64,000 nucleotides of DNA, taken from NCBI GenBank assembly GCA_964057225.1, contig OZ059894.1:372001-436000 (forward strand), in the 5' to 3' direction. The notes beneath the pieces were generated by a model. That model was not told where the DNA came from, did no database searches, and saw only the letters and a program-made list of their open reading frames with translations. The position numbers and the translations under genes are program-made. Of this stretch, positions 1-13,197 are shown one piece after another. The stretch is from Auanema rhodensis. Lineage: Eukaryota; Nematoda; Chromadorea; Rhabditida; Rhabditidae. Each line of letters starts with the position of its first letter. Positions within the stretch are counted from its first letter, which is position 1.

Positions 1-1055
1 CCAAGTGCACATCACGTGTACATTTAATTAGCATAAATGAAAGTTCACGTAAATTTCAAAGTCATGGTTACCATGAACCAATATCAATAAAAATTTGTTT
101 TTAGACTAATATGGACATGGGGAATCTGATTTTGAAAACCGCATCTCTTTATCTTTCACGTGAAGCGAGTTACATACCAAGTGCACATCACGTGTACATT
201 TAATTAGCATAAATTAAAGTTCACGTAAATTTCAAAGTCATGGTTACCATGAACCAATATCAATAAAAATTTGTTTTTAGACTAATATGGACATGAGGAA
301 TCTAGTTTTGAAAACCGCATCTCTTTATCTTTCACGTGAAGCGAGTTACATACCAATTGCACATCACGTGTACATTTAATTAGCATAAATTAAAGTTCAC
401 GTAAATTTCAAAGTCATGGTTACCATGAACCAATATCAATAAAAATTTGTTTTTAGACTAATATGGACATGGGGAATCTAATTTTGAAAACCGCATCTCT
501 TTATCTTTCACGTGAAGCGAGTTACATACCAAGTGCACATCACGTGTACATTTAATTAGCATAAATTGAAGTTCACGTAAATTTCAAAGTCATGGTTACC
601 ATGCAACAATATCAATAAAAATTTGTTTTTAGACTAATATGGACATGGGGAATCTAATTTTGAAAACCGCATCTCTTTATCTTTCACGTGAAGCGAGTTA
701 CATACCAAGTGCACATCACGTGTACATTTAATTAGCATAAATTAAAGTTCACGTAATTTTCAAAGACATGGTTACCATGAACCAATATCAATAAAAATTT
801 GTTTTTAGACTAATATGGACATGGGGAATCTAATTTTGAAAACCGCATCTTTTTATCTTTCACGTGAAGCGAGTTACATACCAAGTGCACATCATGTGTA
901 CATTTAATTAGCATAAATTAAAGTTCACGTAAATTTCAAAGTCATGGTTACCATGAACCAATATCAATAAAAATTTTTTTTAGACTAATATGGACATGGG
1001 GAATCTAATTTTGAAAACCGCATCTCTTTATCTTTCACGTGAAGCGAGTTACATA
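1..1055 (+). repeat. Six-monomer stretch matching the right edge of the window
   Basis: Six monomers, starting at 1, 177, 353, 529, 705 and 881, carry in order: AAATGAAAG with CTGATTTT; GAGGAATCTAG; CCAATTGC; AATTGAAG with CATGCAACAA; TAATTTTCAAAGAC with CATCTTTTTATC; and CATCATGTG with the one-base-shorter A/T tract. The same six types occur around 62904-64000 in the same circular order. Confidence 0.85.
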
Positions 1056-2442
1056 CCAAGTGCACATCACGTGTACATTTAATTAGCATAAATTAAAGTT
1101 CACGTAATTTTCAAAGACATGGTTACCATGAACCAATATCAATAAAAATTTGTTTTTAGACTAATATGGACATGGGGGATCTAATTTTGAAAACCGCATC
1201 TCTTCATCTTTCACGTGAAGCGAGTTACATACCAAGTGCACATCACGTGTACATTTAATTAGCATAAATTAAAGTTCACGTAAATTTCAAAGTCATGGTT
1301 ACCATGAACCAATATCAATAAAAATTTGTTTTTAGACTAATATGGACATGGGGAATCTAGTTTTGAAAACCGCATCTCTTTATCTTTCACGTGAAGCGAG
1401 TTACATACCAAGTGCACATCACGTGTACATTTAATTAGCATAAATTAAAGTTCACGTAATTTTCAAAGTCATGGTTACCATGAACCAATATCAATAAAAA
1501 TTTGTTTTTAGACTAACATGGACATGGGGAATCTGATTTTGAAAACCGCATCTCTTTATCTTTCACGTGAAGCGAGTTACATACCAAGTGCACATCACGT
1601 GTACATTTAATTAGCATAAATTAAAGTTCACGTAAATTTCAAAGTCATGGTTACCATGAACCAATATCAATAAAAATTTGTTTTTAGACTAATATGGACA
1701 TGGGGAATCTAGTTTTGAAAACCGCATCTCTTTATCTTTCACGTGAAGCGAGTTACATACCAAGTGCACATCACGTGTACATTTAATTAGCATAAATTAA
1801 AGTTCACGTAAATTTCAAAGTCATGGTTACCATGCACCAATATCAATAAAAATTTGTTTTTAGACTAATATGGACATGGGGAATCTAATTTTGAAAACCG
1901 CATCTCTTTATCTTTCACGTGAAGCGAGTTACATACCAAGTGCACATCACGTGTACATTTAATTAGCATAAATTAAAGTTCACGTAAATTTCAAAGTCAT
2001 GGTTACCATGCACCAATATCAATAAAAATTTGTTTTTAGACTAATATGGACATGGGGAATCTAATTTTGAAAACCGCATCTCTTTATCTTTCACGTGAAG
2101 CGAGTTACATACCAAGTGCACATCACGTGTACATTTAATTAGCATAAATTAAAGTTCACGTAATTTTCAAAGACATGGTTACCATGAACCAATATCAATA
2201 AAAATTTGTTTTTAGACTAATATGGATATGGGGAATCTAATTTTGAAAACCGCATCTCTTTATCTTTCACGTGAAGCGAGTTACATACCAAGTGCACATC
2301 ACGTGTACATTTAATTAGCATAAATTAAAGTTCACGTAATTTTCAAAGACATGGTTACCATGAACCAATATCAATAAAAATTTGTTTTTAGACTAATATG
2401 GACATGGGGAATCTAATTTTGAAAACCGCATCTCTTTATCTT

Positions 2443-5400
2443 TCACGTGAAGCGAGTTACATACCAAGTGCACATCACGTGTACATTTAATTAGCATAAA
2501 TTAAAGTTCACGTAAATTTCAAAGTCATGGTTACCATGAACCAATATCAATAAAAATTTGTTTTTAGACTAATATGGACATGGGGAATCTAGTTTTGAAA
2601 ACCGCATCTCTTTATCTTTCACGTGAAGCGAGTTACATACCAAGTGCACATCACGTGTACATTTAATTAGCATAAATTAAAGTTCACGTAAATTTCAAAG
2701 TCATGGTTACCATGCACCAATATAAATAAAAATTTGTATTTAGACTAATATGGACATGGGGAATCTAATTTTGAAAACCGCATCTCTTTATCTTTCACGT
2801 GAAGCGAGTTACATACCAAGCGCACATCACGTGTACATTTAATTAGCATAAATTAAAGTTCACGTAAATTTCAAAGTCATGGTTACCATGAACCAATATC
2901 AATAAAAATTTGTTTTTAGACTAATATGGACATGGGGAATCTAATTTTGAAAACCGCATCTCTTTATCTATCACGTGAAGCGAGTTACATACCAAGTGCA
3001 CATCACGTGTACATTTAATTAGCATAAATTAAAGTTCACGTAAATTTCAAAATCATGGTTATCATGAATTAATATCAATAAAAATTTGTTTTTGGACTAA
3101 TATGGACATGGGGATTCTAATTTTGAAAACCGCATCTCTTTATCTATCACGTGAAGCGAGTTACATACCAAGTGCACATCACGTGTACATTTAATTAGCA
3201 TAAATTAAAGTTCACGTAATTTTCAAAGACATGGTTACCATGAACCAATATCAATAAAAATTTGTTTTTAGACTAATATGGACATGGGGAATCTAATTTT
3301 GAAAACCGCATCTTTTTATCTTTCACGTGAAGCGAGTTACATACCAAGTGCACATCATGTGTACATTTAATTAGCATAAATTAAAGTTCACGTAAATTTC
3401 AAAGTCATGGTTACCATGAACCAATATCAATAAAAATTTTTTTTAGACTAATATGGACATGGGGAATCTAATTTTGAAAACCGCATCTCTTTATCTTTCA
3501 CGTGAAGCGAGTTACATACCAAGTGCACATCACGTGTACATTTAATTAGCATAAATTAAAGTTCACGTAATTTTCAAAGACATGGTTACCATGAATCAAT
3601 ATCAATAAAAATTTGTTTTTAGACTAATATGGACATGGGGAATCTAATTTTGAAAACCGCATCTCTTTATCTTTCACGTGAAGCGAGTTACATACCAAGT
3701 GCACATCACGTGTACATTTAATTAGCATAAATTAAAGTTCACGTAAATTTCAAAGTCATGGTTACCATGAACCAATATCAATAAAAATTTGTTTTTAGAC
3801 TAATATGGACATGGGAAATCTAGTTTTGAAAACCGCATCTCTTTATCTTTCACGTGAAGCGAGTTACATACCAAGTGCACATCACGTGTACATTTAATTA
3901 GCATAAATTAAAGTTCACGTAAATTTCAAAGTCATGGTTACCATGCACCAATATAAATAAAAATTTGTATTTAGACTAATATGGACATGGGGAATCTAAT
4001 TTTGAAAACCGCATCTCTTTATCTTTCACGTGAAGCGAGTTACATACCAAGCGCACATCACGTGTACATTTAATTAGCATAAATTAAAGTTCACGTAAAT
4101 TTCAAAGTCATGGTTACCATGAACCAATATCAATAAAAATTTGTTTTTAGACTAATATGGACATGGGGAATCTAATTTTGAAAACCGCATCTCTTTATCT
4201 TTCACGTGAAGCGAGTTACATACCAAGTGCACATCACGTGTACATTTAATTAGCATAAATTAAAGTTCACGTAAATTTCAAAATCATGGTTATCATGAAT
4301 TAATATCAATAAAAATTTGTTTTTGGACTAATATGGACATGGGGATTCTAATTTTGAAAACCGCATCTCTTTATCTATCACGTGAAGCGAGTTACATACC
4401 AAGTGCACATCACGTGTACATTTAATTAGCATAAATTAAAGTTCACGTAAATTTCAAAGTCATGGTTACCATGAACCAATATCAATAAAAATTTGTTTTT
4501 AGACTAATATGGACATGGGGAATCTAGTTTTGAAAACCGCATCTCTTTATCTTTCACGTGAAGCGAGTTACATACCAAGTGCACATTACGTGTACATTTA
4601 ATTAGCATAAATTAAAGTTCACGTAAATTTCAAAGTCATGGTTACCATGCACCAATATAAATAAAAATTTGTATTTAGACTAATATGGACATGGGGAATC
4701 TAATTTTGAAAACCGCATCTCTTTATCTTTCACGTGAAGCGAGTTACATACCAAGCGCACATCACGTGTACATTTAATTAGCATAAATTAAAGTTCACGT
4801 AAATTTCAAAGTCATGGTTACCATGAACCAATATCAATAAAAATTTGTTTTTAGACTAATATGGACATGGGGAATCTAATTTTGAAAACCGCATCTCTTT
4901 ATCTATCACTTGAAGCGAGTTACATACCAAGTGCACATCACGTGTACATTTAATTAGCATAAATTAAAGTTCACGTAAATTTCAAAATCATGGTTATCAT
5001 GAATTAATATCAATAAAAATTTGTTTTTGGACTAATATGGACATGGGGATTCTAATTTTGAAAACCGCATCTCTTTATCTATCACGTGAAGCGAGTTACA
5101 TACCAAGTGCACATCACGTGTACATTTAATTAGCATAAATTAAAGTTCACGTAATTTTCAAAGACATGGTTACCATGAACCAATATCAATAAAAATTTGT
5201 TTTTAGACTAATATGGACATGGGGAATCTAATTTTGAAAACCGCATCTTTTTATCTTTCACGTGAAGCGAGTTACATACCAAGTGCACATCATGTGTACA
5301 TTTAATTAGCATAAATTAAAGTTCACGTAAATTTCAAAGTCATGGTTACCATGAACCAATATCAATAAAAATTTTTTTTAGACTAATATGGACATGGGGA

Positions 5401-6461
5401 ATCTAATTTTGAAAACCGCATCTCTTTATCTTTCACGTGAAGCGAGTTACATACCAAGTGCACATCACGTGTACATTTAATTAGCATAAATTAAAGTTCA
5501 CGTAATTTTCAAAGACATGGTTACCATGAATCAATATCAATAAAAATTTGTTTTTAGACTAATATGGACATGGGGAATCTAATTTTGAAAACCGCATCTC
5601 TTTATCTTTCACGTGAAGCGAGTTACATACCAAGTGCACATCACGTGTACATTTAATTAGCATAAATTAAAGTTCACGTAAATTTCAAAGTCATGGTTAC
5701 CATGAACCAATATCAATAAAAATTTGTTTTTAGACTAATATGGACATGGGAAATCTAGTTTTGAAAACCGCATCTCTTTATCTTTCACGTGAAGCGAGTT
5801 ACATACCAAGTGCACATCACGTGTACATTTAATTAGCATAAATTAAAGTTCACGTAAATTTCAAAGTCATGGTTACCATGCACCAATATAAATAAAAATT
5901 TGTATTTAGACTAATATGGACATGGGGAATCTAATTTTGAAAACCGCATCTCTTTATCTTTCACGTGAAGCGAGTTACATACCAAGCGCACATCACGTGT
6001 ACATTTAATTAGCATAAATTAAAGTTCACGTAAATTTCAAAGTCATGGTTACCATGAACCAATATCAATAAAAATTTGTTTTTAGACTAATATGGACATG
6101 GGGAATCTAATTTTGAAAACCGCATCTCTTTATCTTTCACGTGAAGCGAGTTACATACCAAGTGCACATCACGTGTACATTTAATTAGCATAAATTAAAG
6201 TTCACGTAAATTTCAAAATCATGGTTATCATGAATTAATATCAATAAAAATTTGTTTTTGGACTAATATGGACATGGGGATTCTAATTTTGAAAACCGCA
6301 TCTCTTTATCTATCACGTGAAGCGAGTTACATACCAAGTGCACATCACGTGTACATTTAATTAGCATAAATTAAAGTTCACGTAAATTTCAAAGTCATGG
6401 TTACCATGAACCAATATCAATAAAAATTTGTTTTTAGACTAATATGGACATGGGGAATCTA
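2443..6461 (+). repeat. 11-monomer tandem higher-order repeat (1935 bp x 2)
   Basis: The interval 2443-4526 aligns with 4378-6461 at offset 1935, which is 11 x 176 minus 1 because each unit holds one 175-bp monomer. Markers are CATCTTTTTATC with CATCATGTG (near 3311 and 5246), CACCAATATAAATAAA with TTTGTATTTAG, CCAAGCGCAC, GGGAAATCTAG and a divergent type-B monomer. Unit 2 has private changes such as CATTACGTG near 4586 and CACTTGAAG near 4907. The same pair recurs at about 22.5-26.7 kb inside the large copy 2. Confidence 0.88.
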
Positions 6462-9400
6462 ATTTTGAAAACCGCATCTCTTTATCTTTCACGTGAAGCG
6501 AGTTACATACCAAATGCACATCACGTGTACATTTAATTAGCATAAATTAAAGTTCACGTTAATTTCAAAGTCATGGTTACCATGAACCAATATCAATAAA
6601 AATTTGTTTTTAGACTAATATGGACATGGGGAATCTAATTTTGAAAACCGCATCTCTTTATCTTTCACGTGAAGCGAGTTACATACCAAGTGCACATCAC
6701 GTGTACATTTAATTAGCATAAATTAAAGTTCACGTAAATTTCAAAGTCATGGTTACCATGCACCAATATCAATAAAATATTGTTTTTAGACTAATATGGA
6801 CATGGGGAATCTAATTTTGAAAACTGCATCTCTTTATCTTTCACGTGAAGCGAGTTACATACCAAGTGCACATCACGTGTACATTTAATTAGCATAAATT
6901 AAAGTTCACGTTATTTTCAAAGACATGGTTACCATGAACCAATATCAATAAAAATTTGTTTTTAGACTAATATGGACATGGGGAATCTAATTTTGAAAAC
7001 CGCATCTCTTCATCTTTCACGTGAAGCGAGTTACATACCAAGTGCACATCACGTGTACATTTAATTAGCATAAATTAATGTTCACGTAAATTTCAAAGTC
7101 ATGGTTACCATGAACCAATATCAATAAAAATTTGTTTTTAGACTAATATGGACATGGGGAATCTAATTTTGAAAACCGCATCTCTTTATCTTTCACGTGA
7201 AGCGAGTTACATACCAAGTGCACATCACGTGTACATTTAATTAGCATAAATTAAAGTTCACGTAAATTTCAAAGTCATGGTTACCATGAACCAATATCAA
7301 TAAAAATTTGTTTTTAGACTAATATCGACATGGGGAATCTAATTTTGAAAACCGCATCTCTTTATCTTTCACGTGAAACGAGTTACATACCAAGTGCACA
7401 TCACGTGTACATTTAATTAGCATAAATTAAAGTTCACGTAAATTTCAAAGTCATGGTTACCATGCACCAATATCAATAAAATATTGTTTTTAGACTAATA
7501 TGGACATGGGGAATCTAATTTTGAAAACTGCATCTCTTTATCTTTCACGTGAAGCGAGTTACATACCAAGTGCACATCACGTGTACATTTAATTAGCATA
7601 AATTAAAGTTCACGTTATTTTCAAAGACATGGTTACCATGAACCAATATCAATAAAAATTTGTTTTTAGACTAATATGGACATGGGGAATCTAATTTTGA
7701 AAACCGCATCTCTTCATCTTTCACGTGAAGCGAGTTACATACCAAGTGCACATCACGTGTACATTTAATTAGCATAAATTAAAGTTCACGTAAATTTCAA
7801 AGTCATGGTTACCATGAACCAATATCAATAAAAATTTGTTTTTAGACTAATATCGACATGGGGAATCTAATTTTGAAAACCGCATCTCTTTATCTTTCAC
7901 GTGAAACGAGTTACATACCAAGTGCACATCACGTGTACATTTAATTAGCATAAATTAAAGTTCACGTAAATTTCAAAGTCATGGTTACCATGCACCAATA
8001 TCAATAAAATATTGTTTTTAGACTAATATGGACATGGGGAATCTAATTTTGAAAACTGCATCTCTTTATCTTTCACGTGAAGCGAGTTACATACCAAGTG
8101 CACATCATGTGTACATTTAATTAGCATAAATTAAAGTTCACGTTATTTTCAAAGACATGGTTACCATGAACCAATATCAATAAAAATTTGTTTTTAGACT
8201 AATATGGACATGGGGAATCTAATTTTGAAAACCGCATCTCTTCATCTTTCACGTGAAGCGAGTTACATACCAAGTGCACATCACGTGTACATTTAATTAG
8301 CATAAATTAATGTTCACGTAAATTTCAAAGTCATGGTTACCATGAACCAATATCAATAAAAATTTGTTTTTAGACTAATATGGACATGGGGAATCTAATT
8401 TTGAAAACCGCATCTCTTTATCTTTCACGTGAAGCGAGTTACACACCAAGTGCACATCACGTGTACATTTAATTAGCATAAATTAAAGTTCACGTAAATT
8501 TCAAAGTCATGGTTACCATGAACCAATATCAATAAAAATTTGTTTTTAGACTAATATCGACATGGGGAATCTAATTTTGAAAACCGCATCTCTTTATCTT
8601 TCACGTGAAACGAGTTACATACCAAGTGCACATCACGTGTACATTTAATTAGCATAAATTAAAGTTCACGTAAATTTCAAAGTCATGGTTACCATGCACC
8701 AATATCAATAAAATATTGTTTTTAGACTAATATGGACATGGGAAATCTAGTTTTGAAAACCGCATCTCTTTATCTTTCACGTGAAGCGAGTTACATACCA
8801 AGTGCACATCACGTGTACATTTAATTAGCATAAATTAAAGTTCACGTAAATTTCAAAGTCATGGTTACCATGCACCAATATAAATAAAAATTTGTATTTA
8901 GACTAATATGGACATGGGGAATCTAATTTTGAAAACCGCATCTCTTTATCTTTCACGTGAAGCGAGTTACATACCAAGCGCACATCACGTGTACATTTAA
9001 TTAGCATAAATTAAAGTTCACGTAAATTTCAAAGTCATGGTTACCATGAACCAATATCAATAAAAATTTGTTTTTAGACTAATATGGACATGGGGAATCT
9101 AATTTTGAAAACCGCATCTCTTTATCTTTCACGTGAAGCGAGTTACATACCAAGTGCACATCACGTGTACATTTAATTAGCATAAATTAAAGTTCACGTA
9201 AATTTCAAAATCATGGTTATCATGAATTAATATCAATAAAAATTTGTTTTTGGACTAATATGGACATGGGGATTCTAATTTTGAAAACCGCATCTCTTTA
9301 TCTATCACGTGAAGCGAGTTACATACCAAGTGCACATCACGTGTACATTTAATTAGCATAAATTAAAGTTCACGTAAATTTCAAAGTCATGGTTACCATG

Positions 9401-11734
9401 AACCAATATCAATAAAAATTTGTTTTTAGACTAATATGGACATGGGGAATCTAATTTTGAAAACCGCATCTCTTTATCTTTCACGTGAAGCGAGTTACAT
9501 ACCAAATGCACATCACGTGTACATTTAATTAGCATAAATTAAAGTTCACGTTAATTTCAAAGTCATGGTTACCATGAACCAATATCAATAAAAATTTGTT
9601 TTTAGACTAATATGGACATGGGGAATCTAATTTTGAAAACCGCATCTCTTTATCTTTCACGTGAAGCGAGTTACATACCAAGTGCACATCACGTGTACAT
9701 TTAATTAGCATAAATTAAAGTTCACGTAAATTTCAAAGTCATGGTTACCATGCACCAATATCAATAAAATATTGTTTTTAGACTAATATGGACATGGGGA
9801 ATCTAATTTTGAAAACTGCATCTCTTTATCTTTCACGTGAAGCGAGTTACATACCAAGTGCACATCACGTGTACATTTAATTAGCATAAATTAAAGTTCA
9901 CGTTATTTTCAAAGACATGGTTACCATGAACCAATATCAATAAAAATTTGTTTTTAGACTAATATGGACATGGGGAATCTAATTTTGAAAACCGCATCTC
10001 TTCATCTTTCACGTGAAGCGAGTTACATACCAAGTGCACATCACGTGTACATTTAATTAGCATAAATTAATGTTCACGTAAATTTCAAAGTCATGGTTAC
10101 CATGAACCAATATCAATAAAAATTTGTTTTTAGACTAATATGGACATGGGGAATCTAATTTTGAAAACCGCATCTCTTTATCTTTCACGTGAAGCGAGTT
10201 ACATACCAAGTGCACATCACGTGTACATTTAATTAGCATAAATTAAAGTTCACGTAAATTTCAAAGTCATGGTTACCATGAACCAATATCAATAAAAATT
10301 TGTTTTTAGACTAATATCGACATGGGGAATCTAATTTTGAAAACCGCATCTCTTTATCTTTCACGTGAAACGAGTTACATACCAAGTGCACATCACGTGT
10401 ACATTTAATTAGCATAAATTAAAGTTCACGTAAATTTCAAAGTCATGGTTACCATGCACCAATATCAATAAAATATTGTTTTTAGACTAATATGGACATG
10501 GGGAATCTAATTTTGAAAACTGCATCTCTTTATCTTTCACGTGAAGCGAGTTACATACCAAGTGCACATCACGTGTACATTTAATTAGCATAAATTAAAG
10601 TTCACGTTATTTTCAAAGACATGGTTACCATGAACCAATATCAATAAAAATTTGTTTTTAGACTAATATGGACATGGGGAATCTAATTTTGAAAACCGCA
10701 TCTCTTCATCTTTCACGTGAAGCGAGTTACATACCAAGTGCACATCACGTGTACATTTAATTAGCATAAATTAAAGTTCACGTAAATTTCAAAGTCATGG
10801 TTACCATGAACCAATATCAATAAAAATTTGTTTTTAGACTAATATCGACATGGGGAATCTAATTTTGAAAACCGCATCTCTTTATCTTTCACGTGAAACG
10901 AGTTACATACCAAGTGCACATCACGTGTACATTTAATTAGCATAAATTAAAGTTCACGTAAATTTCAAAGTCATGGTTACCATGCACCAATATCAATAAA
11001 ATATTGTTTTTAGACTAATATGGACATGGGGAATCTAATTTTGAAAACTGCATCTCTTTATCTTTCACGTGAAGCGAGTTACATACCAAGTGCACATCAT
11101 GTGTACATTTAATTAGCATAAATTAAAGTTCACGTTATTTTCAAAGACATGGTTACCATGAACCAATATCAATAAAAATTTGTTTTTAGACTAATATGGA
11201 CATGGGGAATCTAATTTTGAAAACCGCATCTCTTCATCTTTCACGTGAAGCGAGTTACATACCAAGTGCACATCACGTGTACATTTAATTAGCATAAATT
11301 AATGTTCACGTAAATTTCAAAGTCATGGTTACCATGAACCAATATCAATAAAAATTTGTTTTTAGACTAATATGGACATGGGGAATCTAATTTTGAAAAC
11401 CGCATCTCTTTATCTTTCACGTGAAGCGAGTTACACACCAAGTGCACATCACGTGTACATTTAATTAGCATAAATTAAAGTTCACGTAAATTTCAAAGTC
11501 ATGGTTACCATGAACCAATATCAATAAAAATTTGTTTTTAGACTAATATCGACATGGGGAATCTAATTTTGAAAACCGCATCTCTTTATCTTTCACGTGA
11601 AACGAGTTACATACCAAGTGCACATTACGTGTACATTTAATTAGCATAAATTAAAGTTCACGTAAATTTCAAAGTCATGGTTACCATGCACCAATATCAA
11701 TAAAATATTGTTTTTAGACTAATATGGACATGGG
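5724..11734 (+). repeat. 17-monomer tandem higher-order repeat (2992 bp x 2)
   Basis: The interval 5724-8742 aligns with 8716-11734 at offset 2992, exactly 17 x 176. Paired markers are GGGAAATCTAG at 5748 and 8740, CCAAATGCA at 6510 and 9502, CATCATGTG near 8101 and 11093, and the unusual TTACACACC near 8440 and 11432. Within each unit a smaller 3-4 monomer cycle repeats (AATTAATG; TATCGACATG with GTGAAACGAG; AAATATTG with AAACTGC; CGTTATTTT with CTTCATC). The junction near 8716-8740 lies inside a hybrid monomer. The pair recurs at about 25960-31970. Confidence 0.9.
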
Positions 11735-12317
11735 GAATCTAATTTTGAAAACTGCATCTCTTTATCTTTCACGTGAAGCGAGTTACATACCAAGTGCACA
11801 TCACGTGTACATTTAATTAGCATAAATTAAAGTTCACGTTATTTTCAAAGACATGGTTACCATGAACCAATATCAATAAAAATTTGTTTTTAGACTAATA
11901 TGGACATGGGGAATCTAATTTTGAAAACCGCATCTCTTCATCTTTCACGTGAAGCGAGTTACATACCAAGTGCACATCACGTGTACATTTAATTAGCATA
12001 AATTAAAGTTCACGTAAATTTCAAAGTCATGGTTACCATGAACCAATATCAATAAAAATTTGTTTTTAGACTAATATGGACATGGGGAATCTAGTTTTGA
12101 AAACCGCATCTCTTTATCTTTCACGTGAAGCGAGTTACATACCAAGTGCACATCACGTGTACATTTAATTAGCATAAATTAAAGTTCACGTAAATTTCAA
12201 AGTCATGGTTACCATGCACCAATATAAATAAAAATTTGTTTTTAGACTAATATGGTCATGGGGAATCTAATTTTGAAAACCGCATCTCTTTATCTTTCAC
12301 GTGAAGCGAGTTACATA

Positions 12318-13197
12318 CCAAGTGCACATCACGTGTACATTCAATTAGCATAAATTAAAGTTCACGTAAATTTCAAAATCATGGTTATCATGAATTAATA
12401 TCAATAAAAATTTGTTTTTGGACTAATATGGACATGGGGATTCTAGTTTTGAAAACCGCATCTCTTTATCTTTCACGTGAAGCGAGTTACATACCAAGTG
12501 CACATCACGTGTACATTTAATTAGCATAAATTAAAGTTCACGTAAATTTCAAAGTCATGGTTATCATGAATTAATATCAATAAAAATTTGTTTTTGGACT
12601 AATATGGACATGGGGATTCTAGTTTTGAAAACCGCATCTCTTTATCTTTCACGTGAAGCGAGTTACATACCAAGTGCACATCACGTGTACATTTAATTAG
12701 CATAAATTAAAGTTCACGTAAATTTCAAAGTCATGGTTATCATGAATTAATATCAATAAAAATTTGTTTTTGGACTAATATGGACATGGGGATTCTAGTT
12801 TTGAAAACCGCATCTCTTTATCTTTCACGTGAAGCGAGTTACATACCAAGTGCACATCACGTGTACATTTAATTAGCATAAATTAAAGTTCACGTAAATT
12901 TCAAAATCATGGTTATCATGAATTAATATCAATAAAAATTTGTTTTTGGACTAATATGGACATGGGGATTCTAGTTTTGAAAACCGCATCTCTTTATCTT
13001 TCACGTGAAGCGAGTTACATACCAAATGCACATCACGTGTACATTCAATTAGCATAAATTAAAGTTCACGTAAATTTCAAAATCATGGTTATCATGAATT
13101 AATATCAATAAAAATTTGTTTTTGGACTAATATGGACATGGGGATTCTAGTTTTGAAAACCGCATCTCTTTATCTTTCACGTGAAGCGAGTTACATA
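12318..13197 (+). repeat. Cluster of five divergent type-B monomers, copy 1
   Basis: Five consecutive monomers starting at 12318, 12494, 12670, 12846 and 13022 carry the divergent haplotype: TTATCATGAATTAAT in place of TTACCATGAACCAAT, TTTTTGGAC in place of TTTTTAGAC, and GGGGATTCTA in place of GGGGAATCTA. Most also have AAAATC for AAAGTC. The monomers at 12318 and 13022 share CATTCAATTAGC. Elsewhere type B occurs mostly as single monomers, so the run points to local amplification. The same run is at 32554-33433. Confidence 0.88.

Noticed and set aside
1-1055. Protein-coding tandem repeats across monomers
   Set aside because: The 176-bp period shifts the frame by 2 each time and stops appear in all frames; the longest recurring ORF is the 30-codon micro-ORF.
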